Source: Streptomyces sp. YIM 121038
GTDB lineage: Bacteria > Actinomycetota > Actinomycetes > Streptomycetales > Streptomycetaceae
Length of the DNA stretch: 64,000 nucleotides
Reading direction: 5' to 3'
Assembly: GCF_006088715.1 (NCBI RefSeq)
Contig: NZ_CP030771.1
Span: 4,591,001 to 4,655,000 of the forward strand
Part shown: one piece after another, positions 45,805 through 54,749 of the stretch
Layout of the letters: each line of letters begins with the position of its first letter
Position numbering within the stretch: position 1 is the stretch's first letter
The notes under the pieces: model-generated
Databases searched by the model: none
Told to the model about the DNA's origin: nothing
What the model saw: the letters and a program-made list of their open reading frames with translations, nothing else
Position numbers and translations under genes: made by a program

Positions 45805-46965
45805 TCAGACGTCCGTGCCCTCCGGCTGCGGGGCGTCCGACGGCACGGAAGGCGCCGTTGAACTCTCTTCCGAGGGCTCTTCGGAGGGCCTGCGGGAGGG
45901 CGGGGAACTCGGCTCACCGGCCGGTTCCCGGTCCTTCTTCGGCTTCTCTTCCCGCTCCTCGGGCGACTCACTGGGCACTGCTTTTGCGCCATCTTCGGTC
46001 ACTCGGGTGGCTCCGAAGTAGTCAGGAGTGTCCACGGGATCGAAGCGGATCTTCGCGCCGGGCCGCGGCGCGTCGATCATGTAGCCGCCGCCCACATAGA
46101 TACCGACGTGCCGGATGGCCCGCGAGTTGCTCAGGTCGTCGGAGAAGAACACCAGGTCCCCGGGGAGCAGCTCGTCCCGCTTGGGGTGCGGCCCGGCGTT
46201 GTACTGGTCGTTGGCCACGCGCGGCAGCGGGATGCCGACGCTGCGGTACGCGGCGAGGGTGAGCCCCGAGCAGTCGAACCGGCCGCCCTGGTCGGCGGTT
46301 CCGTTGCCGCCCCACAGATACAGGGTGCCGAGCTTCTTCTGCGCGTAGTAGATGGCCCCGGCCGCCTGCCGCGACGGATTCACGCGCCCCACGGGCCTGG
46401 CGAAACTCTTCTCCAGGGTCGTGATGATCTTGACGTAGTTCTGCGTCTCGCGGTACGGCGGCACGCCGCCGTACTTGATCACGGCGTACGCGCCCGCGTT
46501 GTACGCGGCGAGCATGTTCCTCGTCGGGTCGCCGGGCGCGTCCTTCACGTACTTGGCGAGCTTGCAGTCGTACGACGCGGCCGACGGGATGGCGTCCTTC
46601 GGGTCCCACACGTCCCGGTCCCCGTCGCCGTCGCCGTCGATCCCGTGCGTGGCCCAGGTCCCCGGGATGAACTGCGCTATGCCCTGCGCCCTGGCCGGGC
46701 TCTTCGCGCTCGGGTTGAACCCGCTCTCCTGGTACAGCTGGGCGGCGAGCAGGGCCGGGTTGATGGCCTTGCACAGATTGCCCCACTTCTGCACGAGCGG
46801 CTGGTACGTGGTGGGCACCGCGCCCTTGGCGAGGCCGACGCTGCCCCGCGTCCCGCCGCCCCCGGCGACCGAGCCCGCGGCGACGAAGGTCCCGACGACG
46901 AGCAGCCCGATGAACCCCATCGAGCCACTGAACGCGACGGACGCGAGCAGCCATGTCTTACGCAC
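45805..46965 (-). CDS. Bifunctional lytic transglycosylase / NlpC-P60 endopeptidase
   Basis: A 386-residue exported wall hydrolase. The order is an N-terminal anchor (WLLASVAFSGSMGFIGLLVV), an SLT transglycosylase domain at about residues 60-195 (catalytic Glu in LYQESGFNPSAKSPARAQGI, and AAYNAGAYAVIKYGG), then NlpC/P60 at about 205-330 (Cys in GRFDCSGLTLAAY, His in IRHVGIYVG), and a Pro/Glu/Ser-rich tail. The two-domain form is typical of VirB1-like hydrolases of Gram-positive type IV secretion systems. It is divergent from, and about 3.5 kb before, that gene set. The GTG at 46965 follows GAGGGG. Confidence 0.9.
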   Translation of the reverse strand: MRKTWLLASVAFSGSMGFIGLLVVGTFVAAGSVAGGGGTRGSVGLAKGAVPTTYQPLVQKWGNLCKAINPALLAAQLYQESGFNPSAKSPARAQGIAQFIPGTWATHGIDGDGDGDRDVWDPKDAIPSAASYDCKLAKYVKDAPGDPTRNMLAAYNAGAYAVIKYGGVPPYRETQNYVKIITTLEKSFARPVGRVNPSRQAAGAIYYAQKKLGTLYLWGGNGTADQGGRFDCSGLTLAAYRSVGIPLPRVANDQYNAGPHPKRDELLPGDLVFFSDDLSNSRAIRHVGIYVGGGYMIDAPRPGAKIRFDPVDTPDYFGATRVTEDGAKAVPSESPEEREEKPKKDREPAGEPSSPPSRRPSEEPSEESSTAPSVPSDAPQPEGTDV

Positions 46966-47099
46966 CGTCAACCACCCCTCGCCCACCGGGAGTCCGCCGG
47001 GGTCAGTGTAGATGCGGGACCCCCGCCCCGGGTGGATCATCTTCCGTTCGACGGCGGATAATCGGATCCGCACGCCCGCCCCGAAGGAGGCCGCGCCCC

Positions 47100-47333
47100 G
47101 TGACCGACGCCCGTCCGGACCTGCCCGCCGACCTGGAGTGGATCCGCGCCGCCCCGGAGGGCGACCGGGGCCCCGGCCCCTGGATCGAGTACGCCTTCGG
47201 CCCCGACGACGCGGTGCACCTGCGCGAGACCGGCGCCCCGGACCGGGTCGTCACGACGACCCGGGCGAAGTGGGAGGCCTTCGTCCTGGGCGTGCGCGCG
47301 GGCGAATTCGACCACTTTGCGGAAGGGCACTGA
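47100..47333 (+). CDS. DUF397-like small protein
   Basis: A 77-residue protein with LEWIRAAPEGDRGPGPWIEYAFGPDDAVHLRET split by short turns, and a C-terminal TRAKWEAFVLGVRAGEFDH. This is the pattern of DUF397 proteins, usually partners of XRE regulators in Streptomyces, although no XRE gene is adjacent here. GTG start after AAGGAGG. Confidence 0.8.
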   Translation: MTDARPDLPADLEWIRAAPEGDRGPGPWIEYAFGPDDAVHLRETGAPDRVVTTTRAKWEAFVLGVRAGEFDHFAEGH

Positions 47334-47334
47334 C

Positions 47335-47895
47335 ATGACGGCGCACCAGCACGGCCCCCTACCGACGCACCAGCACGCCCCTCTGCCGGCGCGGCTGCGC
47401 CCGGCCGAGCCCGGCGACCACGCGGCGATCGTCGCGGCCGTCCGCACCTGGTGGACCGACCGCAGCCCCGCCGAGATGCGGGAACTGTCCCTGCTCCTTC
47501 CGAAGTTGTTCCTCCAGTTCTTCGCCCGTACGAGCCTCGTCCGGGAGGACGCCGACGGCGTACGGGCCTTCCTGGTCGGCTTCCACCCGGCCGACCACCC
47601 GGACGAGGCGTACATCCACTTCGTGGGCGTCGATCCCGCGCTGCGCGGACAGGGCGCGGGCCGCGAGCTGTACGAGGCCTTCTTCCGGGAGGCCGCCGCC
47701 GCGGGGCGCACCCGGGTGCGGTCGGTGACGTCCCCGACGAACACGCGCTCCATCGCCTTCCACCGCGCCCTCGGCTTCCGCCTCCAGGACGGCGACGGCG
47801 TGGGCCCGGACGGCGTCCCCGTGCACAAGGACTACGACGGCCCGGGCCTCGACCGGGTCTGCTTCCTGCGAACGCTGACCGTGACGGACGATTGA
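47335..47895 (+). CDS. GNAT acetyltransferase
   Basis: A 186-residue N-acetyltransferase. The acetyl-CoA loop is VDPALRGQGAGRELYEAFF, and the C-terminal strand region is NTRSIAFHRALGFRLQDG. His/Pro-rich first 20 residues. It starts one base after the DUF397 stop, so the two are one operon. The substrate is unknown. Confidence 0.88.
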   Translation: MTAHQHGPLPTHQHAPLPARLRPAEPGDHAAIVAAVRTWWTDRSPAEMRELSLLLPKLFLQFFARTSLVREDADGVRAFLVGFHPADHPDEAYIHFVGVDPALRGQGAGRELYEAFFREAAAAGRTRVRSVTSPTNTRSIAFHRALGFRLQDGDGVGPDGVPVHKDYDGPGLDRVCFLRTLTVTDD

Positions 47896-47990
47896 CGGAG
47901 CGCCAACTTTGGCGGACTGTAGGGGGGTTGGGCGCGGGGGAGGCGCCCGGCGCGCTGCGCACCGCGTTCTACGGCTGGGGGGAGCCGACC

Positions 47991-50228
47991 ATGGAACCCA
48001 ACGACCCCAGAGACAGGCCCGTCCCGGAGGACAGGCCACCGACGGGGAGCACACCCACGCCCGAGGCCCGGCGCACGGCTGGGGCCGCGCCCGGGGCCGG
48101 GCCTGAGGACCGCCCCGAAGACGGGCCGAGGCCTGCCGCCGGGGCCGCACCCGGAGGGACCGGGGCCGCACCTGAGGGCGGATCGGCTGGGCAGGGCGGG
48201 CCCGCGCCCACGGACAGGGCCGCGCCTGCGGACAGGGCCGTGCCCGAGGACAGGCCGGTGCCTGGCGGGGGGCCTGCGGCCCAGGCGCCCGCGCCCGCGT
48301 ACGGATCGGCCGCTCAGGGCAGCCCCACGCCCGAAGGCGGACCGCCGCCCGACGGGAGACCCGCGCCCCAGGCGCCCGCGCCCGCGTACGGACCGGCCGC
48401 TCAGGGCACGCCCACGCCCGAAGGCAGCCCCACGCCCGAAGCCGGGTCCCGCCCCGCGAGCACGCCCGAGGCGCCCCAGGCCGGGCCCGGCCCCGCAGGC
48501 ACCCCGCCCCCCGGCGGCAGCGCCCCGGAAGGCTTCGGTCCGCCCCCGCCCACCGCGCCGCCCCACGGCACGCCCGCCCCGCCGCCCGGGCCCGCGTACG
48601 GCCCACCGTCCCAGGCACCCGCGTACGGCGGCTACGGCGCCCCCGGGTACGGCCCGCCCCCCGGCGGCCCCGCGCCGTCCGCCTACGGTCCGCCGGAGCT
48701 CCTGGAGCCCCCGGCCGCCGCGCCCGCTCCCCCGCCCGCGCCGCCCGAGCCCCTGCGCCCCGTCGCCGCCGCCCTGCTCAACCTCACCGGGCTCGGACTC
48801 GGCTACGTCCTCGTCCGGGCCTGGCTGCCCGCCGTCCTGTGCTGGGCGGCGACCGCCGGGCTGCTCCTGATCGCCCTGCCCGCCGACGTCGACGGCGTCC
48901 CCGGCGGCCTGCTCGTCGGCTACCTCGCCCTCCTCGTGCTCGCCGCCGCCGACGCGGCCCGCCGCGCCCGCCGCACCGCCCTCGCCTGGCGGCTGCGCGC
49001 ACCGCTCGCCGCCGCGCTCGGCGTCGTCCTGCTCGCCGTCCCCGCCGCGAGCGCCTTCGCCTACGAGGCCGCCCGGGACGAGGCCGTCGAGGACATGCTC
49101 CTGGAGCGGCTCGACGAGGCCGACCGGCTCGTCGCGGACCAGGACGGACAGGACTTCGCCGGCTCCGAGCGCGCCTACCGCTCCGCCCTGGACACCTACC
49201 GCGACCTCGTCCGCGACCACGGCGGCTCCCGCGCCGCCGACCGCGTGCCCGACCGCCTCGACGCGTACTACAAGGCCGTCGCCCGGCCCTACGCCGACGG
49301 CCGGTACTGCCAGGCCATCGCGCCCCTCACCTATCTGCGCACCCTGCCCGACCGCATCGGCGAGAACCGCCTGGGCCGCCTCGCCACCTGGCCCGACGAC
49401 CGGCTCGCGACCTCCCTGTACGAGTGCGGGTCCGCGGCCGTCGACCGGGGCGACGGCACCCACCTCCAGGAGCTCCTGACGACCTTCCCCGACTCCGACG
49501 CCGCCCGTAAGGTCGTCCCCGCCCTCGGCGCCGCCATCGACGACCGCACCGCCGACCTCAAGGGCCCCGACCCCTGCTCCGCCACCGAGAAGCTGACCCG
49601 CGTCCGCGCCGTCGCCGCCTCCCTGCCCGGCGGCAAGGGCGGCTCCCTGACCGCCCGGGCCGAGCGCGCCGTCCAGTCCGGCGAGTACGCCTGCGGCGTG
49701 GACGAGTTCAAGGACGGCCAGTTCACCGAGGCCGCCAAGCGGATGCGCGACTACGCCGACACGTACAAGGCCAGCGGCAAGCGCGAGCGCGCCCGCACCA
49801 TCGCCATCGCCGCCGAAGTCGCCGCCGAGCGCCCACAGGCCGGCCGCAAGCTGCCCGCCCAGCGCGGCCCCGGCTCGGGCCAGGAGTTCGTCGTCAAGAA
49901 CGACGGGGCGAGCGCCGTCGAGGTCCTCTTCACCGGCCCGGCCACCGGCACCGTCAAACTCGGCGCCTGCGCGGGCTGCACCCCGTACGCCAGCAGGGCC
50001 GAGGGCAAGAGCAAGGCCTGCAAGGCGAGCCGGAGCTATCCCCAGAAGACCCTGCGCCTGCCGCCCGGCGAGTACCACTTCCTCTACAAGCGCGGCACCG
50101 GCGGCACCGGCCTGGTCCGCGACCACAGCGACGGCACCACGGTCCAGGGCGGCTACCGCTACACCGACTGCACCTACGTCGTCAGCGGCGGCCTCGGCGG
50201 CATCGGGGGCCTCTCCCCCCGGACGTGA
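47991..50228 (+). CDS. Large Pro/Ala/Gly-rich membrane protein with Cys-rich C-terminal domain
   Basis: A 745-residue protein. About the first 240 residues are disordered, with imperfect tandem repeats of the APAPAYG..AAQG.PTPEG type; the DNA repeat unit is at about 48280-48440. Hydrophobic segments follow near 260-300 and 335-355 (LGVVLLAVPAASAFAYEA). The predicted outside part is TPR-like helical (AKRMRDYADTYKASGKR). It ends in a domain with Cys in GACAGCTPYASRAEG and YTDCTYVVSGG. Function is unknown. It lies immediately before the type IV secretion-like operon and may be a surface component. The ATG at 47991 is chosen; upstream codons overlap the GNAT gene. Confidence 0.75.
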   Translation: MEPNDPRDRPVPEDRPPTGSTPTPEARRTAGAAPGAGPEDRPEDGPRPAAGAAPGGTGAAPEGGSAGQGGPAPTDRAAPADRAVPEDRPVPGGGPAAQAPAPAYGSAAQGSPTPEGGPPPDGRPAPQAPAPAYGPAAQGTPTPEGSPTPEAGSRPASTPEAPQAGPGPAGTPPPGGSAPEGFGPPPPTAPPHGTPAPPPGPAYGPPSQAPAYGGYGAPGYGPPPGGPAPSAYGPPELLEPPAAAPAPPPAPPEPLRPVAAALLNLTGLGLGYVLVRAWLPAVLCWAATAGLLLIALPADVDGVPGGLLVGYLALLVLAAADAARRARRTALAWRLRAPLAAALGVVLLAVPAASAFAYEAARDEAVEDMLLERLDEADRLVADQDGQDFAGSERAYRSALDTYRDLVRDHGGSRAADRVPDRLDAYYKAVARPYADGRYCQAIAPLTYLRTLPDRIGENRLGRLATWPDDRLATSLYECGSAAVDRGDGTHLQELLTTFPDSDAARKVVPALGAAIDDRTADLKGPDPCSATEKLTRVRAVAASLPGGKGGSLTARAERAVQSGEYACGVDEFKDGQFTEAAKRMRDYADTYKASGKRERARTIAIAAEVAAERPQAGRKLPAQRGPGSGQEFVVKNDGASAVEVLFTGPATGTVKLGACAGCTPYASRAEGKSKACKASRSYPQKTLRLPPGEYHFLYKRGTGGTGLVRDHSDGTTVQGGYRYTDCTYVVSGGLGGIGGLSPRT

Positions 50229-50509
50229 CCCCCGCATCCCCCTCCCCGCCATCTCACCTGACGGACGGTCTGAGGGCGTGGCCCGGCCTCGTTCTGAGGT
50301 GACGTCAGTGGCCACGCCGGACCTTCGTTGCCCGGCGTCACCCCTCGTGATACATAGAGTGACCATACGTTTGAAGTCGGCCAACGAATGACGCCAAGGC
50401 TGCACACGCCGGGCGGATTGTCGGCGAGAATGAGCTCCGTCCTCTGCACTCCGGTAGGCAGAGGTGGGCAGAGGCGCAGGAACAACCCACTAGGGGCGGT
50501 GAGTTACAC

Positions 50510-50818
50510 ATGCTTATGGCAGCCGAGAAGGGCGACATCACCACCATCATCGGTGGGATCGCCCCCGACTGGGGTCCCTTCGGGAGCTTGGGCAACGAAG
50601 CACGCGTGATGATCGAGGTCGTGATGGCCGTCGCGATCCTGCTGTGCCTCGGCATCGCGATCTGGGGCGCGGCGAAACAACGCATCGGCGCGACGGCGCT
50701 GCGCGACACGTTCAGCGCCGAGCAGGGCAAGGGCCTGATCATCGCGGGCCTGACCGGTGTCTTCATCATCGGCTCGCTCGGCACGCTTTTCACCATCGTG
50801 TACGGCATGGCGGTCTGA
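50510..50818 (+). CDS. VirB2/TrbC-like small two-helix membrane protein
   Basis: A 102-residue protein with two membrane helices, at about residues 33-54 (MIEVVMAVAILLCLGIAIWG) and 76-100 (LIIAGLTGVFIIGSLGTLFT). A basic loop between them contains AKQRIGATALRDTF. This is the topology of VirB2/TrbC-type pilin-like subunits, but it has no cleavable signal. It is the first gene of the secretion-like set. The VirB2 assignment is by topology and position only. Confidence 0.6.
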   Translation: MLMAAEKGDITTIIGGIAPDWGPFGSLGNEARVMIEVVMAVAILLCLGIAIWGAAKQRIGATALRDTFSAEQGKGLIIAGLTGVFIIGSLGTLFTIVYGMAV

Positions 50819-51010
50819 CCCCCGCCCCGCGCACCCTCTTCCCCCGTCCCCCTTCTCTCCCCCGTCCGTCGTGCCCACCGGCTGAGGTTGCAACTCCCTG
50901 ATGTCGAGTCACCACACCGCGCCCGCGCGGGAACCAGCACGGCTACCGTCATATCCGGTGCACCAGGCGGACGTGGTGGTCAAGGATGAGCTTGAGGGGG
51001 CGTACGCGGC

Positions 51011-51841
51011 ATGAGCGATGACGATGACCTCTTCGGCGGTACCGGCGAGACGCGCACGCGGCTCCCGGAGCGCGAGGACGGCTACGGCGGCGCCCGCAGA
51101 TCCGGCCGCCCCGGCGGCCGCTCCTCCTCCCGCAGCCTCGTCACCGTCATCGGCGTGGTCGTCCTCCTCATCGCCGCCATCGCCTTCGCGAACCGCGACG
51201 ACTCGTCGTCCGACGGCGACGGCGGCGGCGCCCACGACAAGGGCGCCAAGACCTCCCCCACGGCCCCCACCGGCGAAAAGCCGGTGACCGGCAAGAACGG
51301 GAGCATCCCGACGGGCTACGCGAAGACGGAACAGGGCGCGCAGAGCGCGGCCGCGAACTACGCGGTGGCCCTCGGCTCCGCCGAGATGTTCGACAAGTCG
51401 AAGCGGGACGGCATCCTCAAGGCCATCATGGCCCCCTCCAGCGTGACCAAGTTCGAGGCCGTGCTGGACAAGGCGTACAGCGCGGACTTCTTCAAGAACG
51501 TGGGGCTCAACGCCAACGGGTCCACGCCGAGCGGCTACCAGTTCGTCTCCCGCACGAGCCCCATCGGCACGAAGGTCACCGACTTCGCCGACGGCAGGGC
51601 CACCGTGGCCGCCTGGTGCGGAGGCCTCCTCGGCCTCGCGGGCGAGCGGTCCACCAAGCCGGTCACCAACAGCTGGTTCACGATCACCATGAAGCTGGCC
51701 TGGATCGACGGCGACTGGAAGATCACCACGCACACCCAGAAGGACGGTCCCGCCCCGGTCCCGGGCGACGACCGCGCGTCCGGCTCAGAAGAGATCGCAG
51801 ACGCCGTGGAAGGGTACGGAGGGTTCACGTATGCGCGGTAG
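51011..51841 (+). CDS. VirB8/TcpC-like bitopic membrane protein
   Basis: A 276-residue protein. A charged tail comes first (MSDDDDLFGG), then one membrane helix near residues 43-62 (LVTVIGVVVLLIAAIAFAN), a disordered Thr/Pro/Lys linker, and an NTF2-like outside domain (about 100-250). That domain contains AAANYAVALGSAEMFDKSKR and FTITMKLAWIDGDWKITTHT. VirB8/TcpC proteins of type IV systems have this layout. Its last codons overlap the next gene by 11 bp. The ATG follows GAGGGGG. Confidence 0.7.
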   Translation: MSDDDDLFGGTGETRTRLPEREDGYGGARRSGRPGGRSSSRSLVTVIGVVVLLIAAIAFANRDDSSSDGDGGGAHDKGAKTSPTAPTGEKPVTGKNGSIPTGYAKTEQGAQSAAANYAVALGSAEMFDKSKRDGILKAIMAPSSVTKFEAVLDKAYSADFFKNVGLNANGSTPSGYQFVSRTSPIGTKVTDFADGRATVAAWCGGLLGLAGERSTKPVTNSWFTITMKLAWIDGDWKITTHTQKDGPAPVPGDDRASGSEEIADAVEGYGGFTYAR

Positions 51842-53165
51842 TCGCCCCGTACTGAAGCTCACCGCCGCCCTCGCGGCCATCCAGACAGCGGTGCTCCTCC
51901 TCGCGACGCGCGCCGCCGCCGCACCCGACGACGACCCGTGCGCGCTCATCCACGGCCCCGCCAAGAAGTACTGCGAACAGGGCGAAGGCGGTGGCGGGGG
52001 CGGGGGCGGGCGTAAGACGCCCGACAACGGGGCGCTCTCCGAGCTCGACCCGCTCAGCTCGCTCGCCCGCGGCTTCGGCGACGCCGCCTCCTGGATCGTC
52101 AACAAGCTCACCGAGTACGTGAACGACACCGCCGCCGTGGACTTCACCAACGAGAAGTTCCTCCAGCAGTACGCCGTGGTGTTCGCCGCGTCGACGATCC
52201 TGACGCTGATCGTGTGGCTGCTCGCGGTCACCAAGCGGGCCGTGCGCGGCGTACCGCTGCTCACCGCGCTCTCGGAGGCGATCGGCTTCCTCTGGCTGAC
52301 GGTGCTCGCGTCCGCGTTCACCCCGCTGATCCTGTCCACCGTCGTCTCCGCGACGGACGGCGTCTCCGAGGTGCTCGCCAAGTCGGTGGGCGGCGACACC
52401 GACCGGTTCTTCGGCACGTTCTCGCAGGCCCTCGACAAGGGCACCGACATCGGCGGCGGCCCGATCATGCTGATCGTCGTGTCCGCCGTGTCGATCGCCG
52501 CCGCCGGCATCCTCTGTCTGGAGCTGGTGATCCGCGCCGCGATGCTCTACGTCGGCGCGCTGCTCGGCACCGTCGTGTACTCGGGCCTCGTCGACAAGAA
52601 CACCTGGGGCCGCATCCGCCGCTGGGCCGGTCTGATGGTCGCGATCATCCTGGTGAAGCCCATCATCGTGATCGTGCTCGGCGTCGCCGGGGCGCTCCAG
52701 GGCGAGGACGGCCCCGACTCGCTGTCCGCCGTCGTCTCCGGCCTCTCGGTGATCCTCCTCGCCATCTTCGCCAGCGCCTCCATCTACCGGTTCATCCCCG
52801 GCTTCGGCGACGACATCATGGCCACCCGCAACAACCGCCTGATGCGCGGCGCCGAGAACCGCGCCGCCACCGCCCTCAACTCGCCCGCCGCCTGGGTCGC
52901 CCAGGGCATCCGCACCCACAGCGCACGCCCCGGCGGCAAGGCGGGCGGCGGCCAGGGCGGCGGCGGCGACACCCCGCCCCAGACCGCCGCGGCCAACGCC
53001 GTCGGCAGCGGCCTGTCCTCGCACGCCCACCGCCAGGCGGGCCCCGCCCAGAACGGCGGCGGAACTGTCCCCTCCGCCGCACCCCCACCCCGTACGAGCC
53101 CGTCGAACACCCCGCACGCGGGCAACCGCGGCGGTACGAACAGCACTGGAGGTGAAGGGCGTTGA
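51831..53165 (+). CDS. VirB6/TrbL-like polytopic membrane protein
   Basis: A 444-residue protein. The signal peptide ends near RAAAAPDDD. A Gly run follows, then six to eight membrane segments, including VVFAASTILTLIVWLLAV, PIMLIVVSAVSIAAAGILCL and AVVSGLSVILLAIFASASIY. The C-terminal 90 residues are Gly/Pro/Ala-rich and disordered. The central GPIMLIVV...LELVIRAAMLYVGALLG resembles the conserved TrbL/VirB6 channel region. It overlaps both neighbours and so is co-translated with them. Confidence 0.72.
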   Translation: MRGSRPVLKLTAALAAIQTAVLLLATRAAAAPDDDPCALIHGPAKKYCEQGEGGGGGGGGRKTPDNGALSELDPLSSLARGFGDAASWIVNKLTEYVNDTAAVDFTNEKFLQQYAVVFAASTILTLIVWLLAVTKRAVRGVPLLTALSEAIGFLWLTVLASAFTPLILSTVVSATDGVSEVLAKSVGGDTDRFFGTFSQALDKGTDIGGGPIMLIVVSAVSIAAAGILCLELVIRAAMLYVGALLGTVVYSGLVDKNTWGRIRRWAGLMVAIILVKPIIVIVLGVAGALQGEDGPDSLSAVVSGLSVILLAIFASASIYRFIPGFGDDIMATRNNRLMRGAENRAATALNSPAAWVAQGIRTHSARPGGKAGGGQGGGGDTPPQTAAANAVGSGLSSHAHRQAGPAQNGGGTVPSAAPPPRTSPSNTPHAGNRGGTNSTGGEGR

Positions 53166-54721
53166 CGACCCAGTCCCATGTGTCCCCACCGGTCACGCCC
53201 CGCCGCACCTATCTGATCGGCCGGGCCCGGCCGAACGCCATCATCGGCCGCAACCGCGAGACCGGCGAGATCGCGCTGATCATCGCCGGCGCGTTCCTCG
53301 GCATGATGTGCGGCATCCTCATCCCGTTCCTGGCCCTGCGCATCGTGCTGCTCATGGGCTTCCCGCTGATCGCCATCGCAGCGGTGTACATCCCGTACAA
53401 GGGACGCACGTTCTACAAGTGGTTCGAGATCAACCGGAGCTTCAAGCGGTCGCTGCGGCGCGGCACCACCTACCGGTCCTCGGCCGCCGAGTCGGGCATC
53501 CGGCTCGACGGCCGCGAGGTGGAGATCGGCCCGCCGCCCGGCATCGGCCGCATCAGCTGGCTCGCCGCGCCCTTCGGGCCCGACGAGATCGCCGTCCTGC
53601 TCCACGCCGACCGGCGCACCGTCACCGCCGCCATCGAGATCGAGGGCCCCGGCGTCGGCCTGCGCGACAGCGAGGACCAGGAGGCCCTCGTCGACCGGTT
53701 CGGCACCCTGCTCAAGCACGTCGCCAACGGCGACGGCTTCGTGACGCGCCTGCAGATGCTGGCCCGCACGCTGCCCGCCGACCCCGACGCGCACGCCAAG
53801 GACGTCGCCGCGCGCGGCGACGACCGCGCGCTGCCCTGGCTCCAGCACAGCTACGACGAGCTCCAGTCGATGGTCTCCACCAGCAGCGAGCAGCACCGCG
53901 CCTACCTCGTCGCCTGCATGCACTACTCCCGCGACCTGGCCGCCGAGGCACAGGCCATGGCCCGCGCCGCCCGCCCGCACGGCGGCAGGAAGCTCGACCG
54001 CGACGCCGGTCTCGCCGTCGTCATGGCCCGCGAGCTCACCGACATCTGCTCGCGCCTCCAGGAGGCCGACATCCGCGTGCGCCAGCCGCTCGGCCAGGGC
54101 CGCCTCGCCTCGCTCGTCCACTCCATGTACGACCCGGACCACCCCATCGACCACATCCAGGCGATGACGAAACGTAATGCCTGGCCCGCCGAGCTGGACG
54201 CGATGGAGCCCACCTACCTCCAGGCCAAGACCCGCGAGTCGTCCACCCGCGCCCCCTGGTGCCACTCCACGGCCTGGGTCAAGGAGTGGCCGATGACGCC
54301 CGTCGGCGTCAACTTCCTCGCGCCGCTGCTCGTCCACACCCCGGACGTGATCCGCACCGTCGCCGTCACCATGGACCTGGAGCCCACCGAGGTCGCCATC
54401 GAGCGCATGCTCACGGAGAAGACCAACGACGAGGCCGAGGCCAGCCGCCAGGCCAAGATGAACCGCACCGTCGACCCCCGCGACATCGCCTCGCACTCCC
54501 GCCTCGACCAGCGCGGCGAGGACCTGGCGAGCGGCGCGGCGGGGGTCAACCTCGTCGGCTACATCACCGTCTCGTCGCGCTCCCCCGAAGCCCTCGCCCG
54601 CGACAAGCGGACGATAAGGGCGTCGGCCGGAAAGTCGTATCTGAAACTGGAGTGGTGCGACCGCGAGCACCACCGGGCCTTCGTGAACACGCTGCCGTTC
54701 GCGACCGGCATCCGGCGATGA
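53162..54721 (+). CDS. VirB3/VirB4-N-like protein (SCO6880 type)
   Basis: A 519-residue protein. Two membrane helices lie near residues 38-75 (EIALIIAGAFLGMMCGILIP), as in VirB3/PrgI. A long cytosolic domain follows and corresponds to the N-terminal, non-ATPase part of VirB4; it includes TPRRTYLIGRARPNAIIGR and the C-terminal LEWCDREHHRAFVNTLPFAT. No Walker motif is present. This is the SCO6880-type family of actinobacterial mobile elements (recalled). It starts TTG after GGAGGTGAAG and overlaps the previous stop. The ATPase half is the next gene. Confidence 0.8.
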   Translation: MTTQSHVSPPVTPRRTYLIGRARPNAIIGRNRETGEIALIIAGAFLGMMCGILIPFLALRIVLLMGFPLIAIAAVYIPYKGRTFYKWFEINRSFKRSLRRGTTYRSSAAESGIRLDGREVEIGPPPGIGRISWLAAPFGPDEIAVLLHADRRTVTAAIEIEGPGVGLRDSEDQEALVDRFGTLLKHVANGDGFVTRLQMLARTLPADPDAHAKDVAARGDDRALPWLQHSYDELQSMVSTSSEQHRAYLVACMHYSRDLAAEAQAMARAARPHGGRKLDRDAGLAVVMARELTDICSRLQEADIRVRQPLGQGRLASLVHSMYDPDHPIDHIQAMTKRNAWPAELDAMEPTYLQAKTRESSTRAPWCHSTAWVKEWPMTPVGVNFLAPLLVHTPDVIRTVAVTMDLEPTEVAIERMLTEKTNDEAEASRQAKMNRTVDPRDIASHSRLDQRGEDLASGAAGVNLVGYITVSSRSPEALARDKRTIRASAGKSYLKLEWCDREHHRAFVNTLPFATGIRR

Positions 54722-54749
54722 ACCACAACGGTAGGGGTGTGAAGGTGCG

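Noticed and set aside
48280..48440. CRISPR-like spaced repeats
   Set aside because: The repeats are coding, of unequal spacing, and encode a Pro/Ala-rich protein tail. There are no cas genes or palindromic direct repeats.
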